NCBI GenBank assembly: GCA_034430425.1
Contig: DAOUEK010000020.1
Location: 1 to 64,000 of the forward strand
Reading direction: 5' to 3'
Length of the DNA: 64,000 nt
Source: WVZH01 sp034430425
GTDB lineage: Bacteria > Chloroflexota > Anaerolineae > Anaerolineales > E44-bin32
Shown: piece by piece, positions 59,882 through 64,000 of the stretch
How the letters are laid out: every line of letters begins with the position of its first letter
Position numbering within the stretch: position 1 is the stretch's first letter
Translations under genes and position numbers: made by a program
Notes under the pieces: generated by a model
Seen by the model: only the letters and a program-made list of their open reading frames with translations
The model's database searches: none
What the model was told of the DNA's origin: nothing

Positions 59882-62059
59882 CTATTCCATGGAAATTTGG
59901 GGCTCAATCTCGCGCCACGTCTTTCCGCCATTGTTCGTATGGACCAGGGCGATTTCATCTTCGTAAGTGGCGACGACCCATGCCTGGTCCAGATCAATAA
60001 AACTGAACTGCCCTTGCCAGCGGACGTTTTTAACGGAAATCCAATCTTGTCCTTGATTTTCCGAAAATGCGATATTTTGCCCCAAAGCGAAGGCTTTCTG
60101 TTCATCGAGAAATAGTAGTTCTATCCCCGGAAATTCGTTTGTCTTCCAGGTTGTTCCTGAATCTTCAGTGACGAATACATAGCGCTCTGTCGTGTCACTT
60201 GTATCTGAGAAGATATAACATTCAACGAGGAGAGCGCCTTGGGTTTCTGAAAATAAAAATGGGTCCTTGGTTATGCAGTAGCTGTTATCAACTTCTGCTT
60301 CAGCAAATGGCAGTGGAAGCCAGATCGACTGCCAGGTTTGTCCTCCATCTACCGTCCAATCAACGAGCGGTTCGGGATACAGGCCCTGACAATCATAAGT
60401 AATCCATCCACTGTTTTCCAGAAACACCATGCCCGTTTTCAAGCATCCCTGGAGTTCTTCATCTTTGTATGGATCGATCAGTGTTTCCCAGGATAGGCCA
60501 CCATCCAGCGTACGATAGAGGGCAACGTATTCGTTTCCCATTCCGGATTCAACATGGCGCAGCAGCCATCCGTGATTCGGATCGTTGAAATCGAGTCGAT
60601 CGGAGCGGCTTCGGGGGAAATCGATCTTTGTAGCTTCCCAGGTTTGACCTCCGTTCGATGTCATCCAGACATCAGCGCTGTCGTTGTACGCAATCCAGAC
60701 GTGGTCGCTGTCGTAGCAAAATGCTTCGGTGCTTGTCGGTGTGATTGAGATTGAACGAAGTGCTGGGGGGGACATGTCTCGCCAGGTCGTGCCGCCATCG
60801 GTCGTTCGCAATATGTGATCAAAATTCTCGCCATTGCCGCCGAGTGCCCAGCCGACTTGAGCGTCGATCATATCGATGTGTTTGATGATAGCCGGTTGTT
60901 CCCCCTTAAGCGGCAGGATTGGTCGTGTAAAAACCTGCTTTGATGCGTTTCGTACCTGGATAGGATCATCAGGATTCGAAGAAGGTAAGAATTTGTAGAT
61001 CGAGTTATACCCACCTGCGATCCAGATTGCGCCATCTGGCCCCTCCTGGATGGCGTTGATATCGTAAATCTGCAGTTCGTGGTCCTGGGAGTAATTAATC
61101 CAATGATCATCGAGCAAACGCGAAATCCCACCGATCGACCCGACCCACAAGCTTCCATCCGACGCGCCGAGCAGGGCATCGATGCGCGCGTCCGCAAGTC
61201 CATCATCCTGCGGTATCTGCCTCCAGGTATTACCATCGAAACGATTCAGCGTTCCATGGGTTCCGGCCCATATAGTGCCATCGGTTGTGACCGCCAGCGT
61301 TCGGATCACGCCGCCTACCACCCCCTGCTCGGATCCGTAATACTTCCAATTGTGGCCATCGAAGCTGGATACCCCCCGATTGGTTCCGAACCAGATGGTC
61401 CCGTCTGGCGTCTCCGTGATGGCATTGACCGTGTCGTCCACCAGGCCAATGATGCTGGTGAAGCCTTGCCAGCTTTCACCATCGAAACGGGATACGCCTC
61501 CATAGGTGCCAAACCAGAGGTCCCCATCCGAAGCAGCCAGTGCGCTGGTTACGGAATTATCGATCAATCCATTCGATGTGGAATAGGTCGTCCAGGTTCT
61601 ATCTTTTAAGCGGCTGACACCTCCACCGAGTGTGGCGAACCAAATCCCGCCGTCTTTATCGACCACAATCGCTTGCACGTTATCGTTCGGGAGCCCTTGT
61701 TCTGTACCATAGATCGTCCAGGTCTCTCCGTTGAATTGAACTGCTCCCATGACGCCGCCAAACCAGAGCGAATCGTCTGCTGCGTTCACAATGGTCCAGA
61801 CGTATGAAACCGTGCCTGTCGGTCTCAATTGGTAGGTAGTGATGCCCATCTGGTCATCGGTGTCGAGAAACGGAGTGTTTCTGACTTTGGGCAATGTAAG
61901 AGGTGCGGTTACCGTTGGGCTTGGTGTCGCTTGTACGAAGGTTTGCGTGTTTCCGGTATCCGTGGGCGTATTCGTCGTAGTTGCTGCGTTACACCCCGCA
62001 AGCAGAAAAACGTGCGTCAGGATTAAAACGATGAACCAACCTGTTTTCCGGATTTGCAT
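59882..62059 (-). CDS. lipoprotein with two-component-regulator-type propeller and BNR/Ycf48-like repeats
   Basis: 725 residues. Signal peptide and lipobox LLAGC (Cys23). Residues about 75-400 form a Reg_prop seven-bladed propeller with repeated units of the type DGTIWFGT-x-x-GVSRFDG. Residues 430-725 hold BNR/Ycf48-like repeats (TTDGGTTWRD, SNGGQTWEA, TLDGGLSWET, TVDGGQTWQS, NNGGKTWRE). There is no kinase or DNA-binding domain, so it is a secreted sensor or binding protein. The ATG at 62059 is fixed by the signal peptide and AAGGGTG; the frame is open 123 codons further, but there it runs antiparallel to nothing and overlaps the neighbouring gene. Confidence 0.87.
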   Translation of the reverse strand: MQIRKTGWFIVLILTHVFLLAGCNAATTTNTPTDTGNTQTFVQATPSPTVTAPLTLPKVRNTPFLDTDDQMGITTYQLRPTGTVSYVWTIVNAADDSLWFGGVMGAVQFNGETWTIYGTEQGLPNDNVQAIVVDKDGGIWFATLGGGVSRLKDRTWTTYSTSNGLIDNSVTSALAASDGDLWFGTYGGVSRFDGESWQGFTSIIGLVDDTVNAITETPDGTIWFGTNRGVSSFDGHNWKYYGSEQGVVGGVIRTLAVTTDGTIWAGTHGTLNRFDGNTWRQIPQDDGLADARIDALLGASDGSLWVGSIGGISRLLDDHWINYSQDHELQIYDINAIQEGPDGAIWIAGGYNSIYKFLPSSNPDDPIQVRNASKQVFTRPILPLKGEQPAIIKHIDMIDAQVGWALGGNGENFDHILRTTDGGTTWRDMSPPALRSISITPTSTEAFCYDSDHVWIAYNDSADVWMTSNGGQTWEATKIDFPRSRSDRLDFNDPNHGWLLRHVESGMGNEYVALYRTLDGGLSWETLIDPYKDEELQGCLKTGMVFLENSGWITYDCQGLYPEPLVDWTVDGGQTWQSIWLPLPFAEAEVDNSYCITKDPFLFSETQGALLVECYIFSDTSDTTERYVFVTEDSGTTWKTNEFPGIELLFLDEQKAFALGQNIAFSENQGQDWISVKNVRWQGQFSFIDLDQAWVVATYEDEIALVHTNNGGKTWREIEPQISME

Positions 62060-62124
62060 TGGCACCCTTGTATCGCGGCTGCTTCTGTATGCTGCTCGCA
62101 ATGCGGCTCGTTCACTCTGGGACA

Positions 62125-64000
62125 CTACGGTCGCCAAAGCGGATGAAAACCGATGTTGTCGTCCGCAAGCGGCATCGAATCCAGGCCGTAGGAATCCATG
62201 ACCTGCAATTCGGCACCGCTGCCAAACCCTTCGGTGTATAAAATCCAGCGCCCATCCGGAGACCAGGCATAAGGCGGCGAACCCCAACTTTGGGATAAAC
62301 GCCCAATGCCGCTGCCGTCGGCATTCATGATGTAGACCGAGTCTGTGGCGAAATCGCCGGGTGCATGCCGGTTGGAGCCGAAGATGATTTTGGTGCCATC
62401 CAGCGACCATGTGGGGTAACCATCCCATCCATACTCGCTGCTGTCGGTCAACCGGGTAAGGTTCGCCCCCGAAGGTTCGATGGTGTAGATGCCATCATAG
62501 TGTCGACTGAAGGCGATGCGAAGACCATCGGGGGACCAGGCCGGTGTCAATCCCGATGTCAGCCGGAGGGCGTTTGTTTCATCAACATCCATGAGGTAGA
62601 TCGCCTGGCCATCCTTTTCGTTCACCGTGTAGGCAACCTGTGTGCCGTCGGGAGACCAGGATGGGTCGCTATCCTGAATGTCGTTGGTGGTCAATTGCTT
62701 CAATTGTGTGCCGTCGACTCGAATGGTATAGATTTCAGCATCGCCATCTATATCCGAGTCGAATGCGAGGTATTCGCCGTCTGGCGACCATGAGAAATTC
62801 AGGATACTTCCTGAACCATCGGTGATTTTCGTGATTGTTTCGTTTTCAAGATCAAGGATGAAGATATCGGAAGTGTAGGGATCAGTATCATCTCGGTAGG
62901 AGATGAAGGCGATTTGACCTGTTAGATCTTCAAACGAACCACTTGGCATCTCTGGGGTGATTGCATATGCGCTAGGCGGGTCGATAACTTCAGGCCGGAT
63001 TTCATCGAAGCTGGAACAACCATCCGTGGTTTTTACCAGGGCGATTTCATCACCCGCACGGGCGACGGCCCAGGCGAGGTTTTCGTTTACAAAGGAAAAC
63101 TGGCCGACCCAATTGACGTCTTTTACGTGAGTCCAGGTCTTTCCAGCATCACGGGATCGATAGATTTCGCGATCGAGTGCGTAGGCGGTATTCTTGACGA
63201 AGATGAGTTCCCCGCCGGGATAGTCGAAACGACTCCATGTCTGCCCGCCATCGGAGGTGGAGTAAAAGTAATTTGCAAGCACCGTATCTCCGTCGTCATA
63301 TCGTTTGCAGCGTACGATAAGTGCTCCGGTGTCCCGAGAAAGGAGATTCGGGTTGTACATAGCGCAATATTCATCTGTGAATTTATCGGGATTATCCTGG
63401 GGTGGCGGCAGGGAAATCTCTTCCCAAGTTTTGCCGCCGTCGTACGTCACATCGACGAAAGCACCGGGCTGTACACCGCCGCTGTCCCGCGTGACCCAGC
63501 CGACTTGAGCGTCGATGAAGACCATGCCGGTTTTTGAAAAACTCTGCAGCTCATCGCTGGAATAGGGATCAAAAATGGTCTCCCAATATGCGCCGCCGCT
63601 TGTTGTTCGCGACATCGCAGAGTACACGTGGTTCATGCCTGCATCAAGATACTTCATGATCCAACCGTTGGTTTCGTCGGCGAAATATAAGTCAGCGCCC
63701 AAATTGCTGGGGAATGTGGAGCGCGCCGGAAGCCAGGTGATCCCGGCATCGGGTGTACGCCAGATGATCTCATATGGAGAAAAGCTTACCCAGGCGTTGT
63801 CCGCACTCAGGAAAAATGCCGCTGCCTGCAGATACGAATCATCATCTGGTGCGGTTTCGGGCGGGGTGATATCCCACCAGGTATCGCCGCCGTCATTCGT
63901 GCGCAGGATGTGATCGCTAACGCCATTTTCCTGGGCGATCGCCCATCCGTGAACAGCGTCCGACATGGCGATTGCGATGATTTCGATCTTTGCACCTGCG
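62125..64000 (-). CDS. BNR-repeat plus TolB/PD40-repeat protein, N-terminus beyond the window
   Basis: At least 624 residues; the reading frame is open through base 64000, and the codons beyond the ATG at 63966 still match the neighbour (A-K-I-E-I-I against I-I-K-H-I-D), so the start lies outside. The first ~330 visible residues are BNR/Ycf48-like (TNDGGDTWWD, TYDGGKTWEE, TSDGGQTWSR) and are clearly homologous to the C-terminal half of the gene at 59882-62059. The last ~260 residues are PD40/TolB propeller units (FSWSPDGEYLAFDS, PSWSPDGTQVAY, YAWSPDGRWILY). A mosaic extracytoplasmic protein; it precedes the other by 65 bases on the same strand. Confidence 0.88.
   Translation of the reverse strand, partial: AGAKIEIIAIAMSDAVHGWAIAQENGVSDHILRTNDGGDTWWDITPPETAPDDDSYLQAAAFFLSADNAWVSFSPYEIIWRTPDAGITWLPARSTFPSNLGADLYFADETNGWIMKYLDAGMNHVYSAMSRTTSGGAYWETIFDPYSSDELQSFSKTGMVFIDAQVGWVTRDSGGVQPGAFVDVTYDGGKTWEEISLPPPQDNPDKFTDEYCAMYNPNLLSRDTGALIVRCKRYDDGDTVLANYFYSTSDGGQTWSRFDYPGGELIFVKNTAYALDREIYRSRDAGKTWTHVKDVNWVGQFSFVNENLAWAVARAGDEIALVKTTDGCSSFDEIRPEVIDPPSAYAITPEMPSGSFEDLTGQIAFISYRDDTDPYTSDIFILDLENETITKITDGSGSILNFSWSPDGEYLAFDSDIDGDAEIYTIRVDGTQLKQLTTNDIQDSDPSWSPDGTQVAYTVNEKDGQAIYLMDVDETNALRLTSGLTPAWSPDGLRIAFSRHYDGIYTIEPSGANLTRLTDSSEYGWDGYPTWSLDGTKIIFGSNRHAPGDFATDSVYIMNADGSGIGRLSQSWGSPPYAWSPDGRWILYTEGFGSGAELQVMDSYGLDSMPLADDNIGFHPLWRP

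Noticed and set aside
62060..62428. 123-codon N-terminal extension of the propeller lipoprotein
   Set aside because: It overlaps the 3' end of the neighbouring gene in another frame, is rich in Arg, His and Trp without structure, and would bury the lipoprotein signal peptide.
1..64000. tRNA or rRNA genes, CRISPR arrays, insertion sequences, prophage or att sites
   Set aside because: I saw no T-loop-like tRNA ends, no regular repeat-spacer series, no transposase or integrase, and no flanking repeats. The only long repeat is the protease block at 56430/58298.

Overview
The window looks like chromosomal DNA of a bacterium of the Chloroflexota, most likely an Anaerolineae-type lineage. This is inferred from gene content, since no rRNA or tRNA gene is present to settle it. 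Pointers are the tandem DUF2298-type ('YYY') giant membrane proteins fused to or next to GT39-type proteins, lipoproteins with an NBR1-Ig-like domain, a receiver-CpaE fusion, and mevalonate kinase beside isopentenyl phosphate kinase. The DNA is gene-dense with many start/stop overlaps. I see no insertion sequence, prophage, CRISPR array, tRNA or rRNA gene. Layout, 0-10.8 kb: the tail of an upstream gene and its terminator, a membrane-anchored repeat protein and ribosomal protein L25 on the + strand. A long minus-strand block follows: NIL-domain protein, MgtE, ChbG-like deacetylase, methyltransferase, TrmI, zinc-ribbon protein, Nudix hydrolase. Next come the S41 protease with the YugP-type protease, and a HAD phosphatase / mini membrane protein / CoA-transferase operon. 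10.8-19.2 kb: mutL, then a minus-strand operon coding for a receiver-CpaE fusion, a sirtuin and a GAF histidine kinase. Divergent from it is a 1094-residue membrane kinase whose H-box histidine is glutamine. 19.2-28.8 kb: a T-box leader (specifier GUC) and valS, a CPBP protease, a VanW/YoaR-like plus class A beta-lactamase-fold protein, a LysW-like zinc ribbon, an atypical OmpR-type regulator, a LysE exporter and small envelope proteins. 28.8-34.2 kb: isopentenyl phosphate kinase, mevalonate kinase and a UbiA-type polyprenyl-phosphate transferase in one operon, then tlyA and lepA. 34.2-50.9 kb: a tightly packed envelope glycan cluster (flippase-like protein, GT4, methyltransferase, and four giant GT39/DUF2298 membrane proteins with overlapping ORFs), then cmk and plsC. 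50.9-53.2 kb: glmS preceded by a glmS ribozyme carrying an inserted helix. 53.3-64 kb: an island of secreted lipoproteins. It holds an Ig-like lipoprotein, three tandem HtrA/S1C-PDZ lipoprotein proteases (the last two sharing a 0.93-kb near-identical repeat), and two propeller/BNR proteins on the minus strand, the last cut by the window edge. How the parts fit: the mevalonate kinase, IPK and UbiA genes could supply polyprenyl-phosphate-linked sugars, which are the donors expected for the GT39-type enzymes 6-18 kb downstream. GlmS supplies amino sugar for the same envelope. CtpA, YugP, CPBP and the HtrA trio suggest strong investment in extracytoplasmic proteolysis. Regulation visible in the DNA: about a dozen candidate promoters, several with an extended -10 of the form TGCTAnnnT, some so close to the ATG that leaderless mRNAs are likely; a T-box; a self-cleaving ribozyme; and intrinsic terminators.
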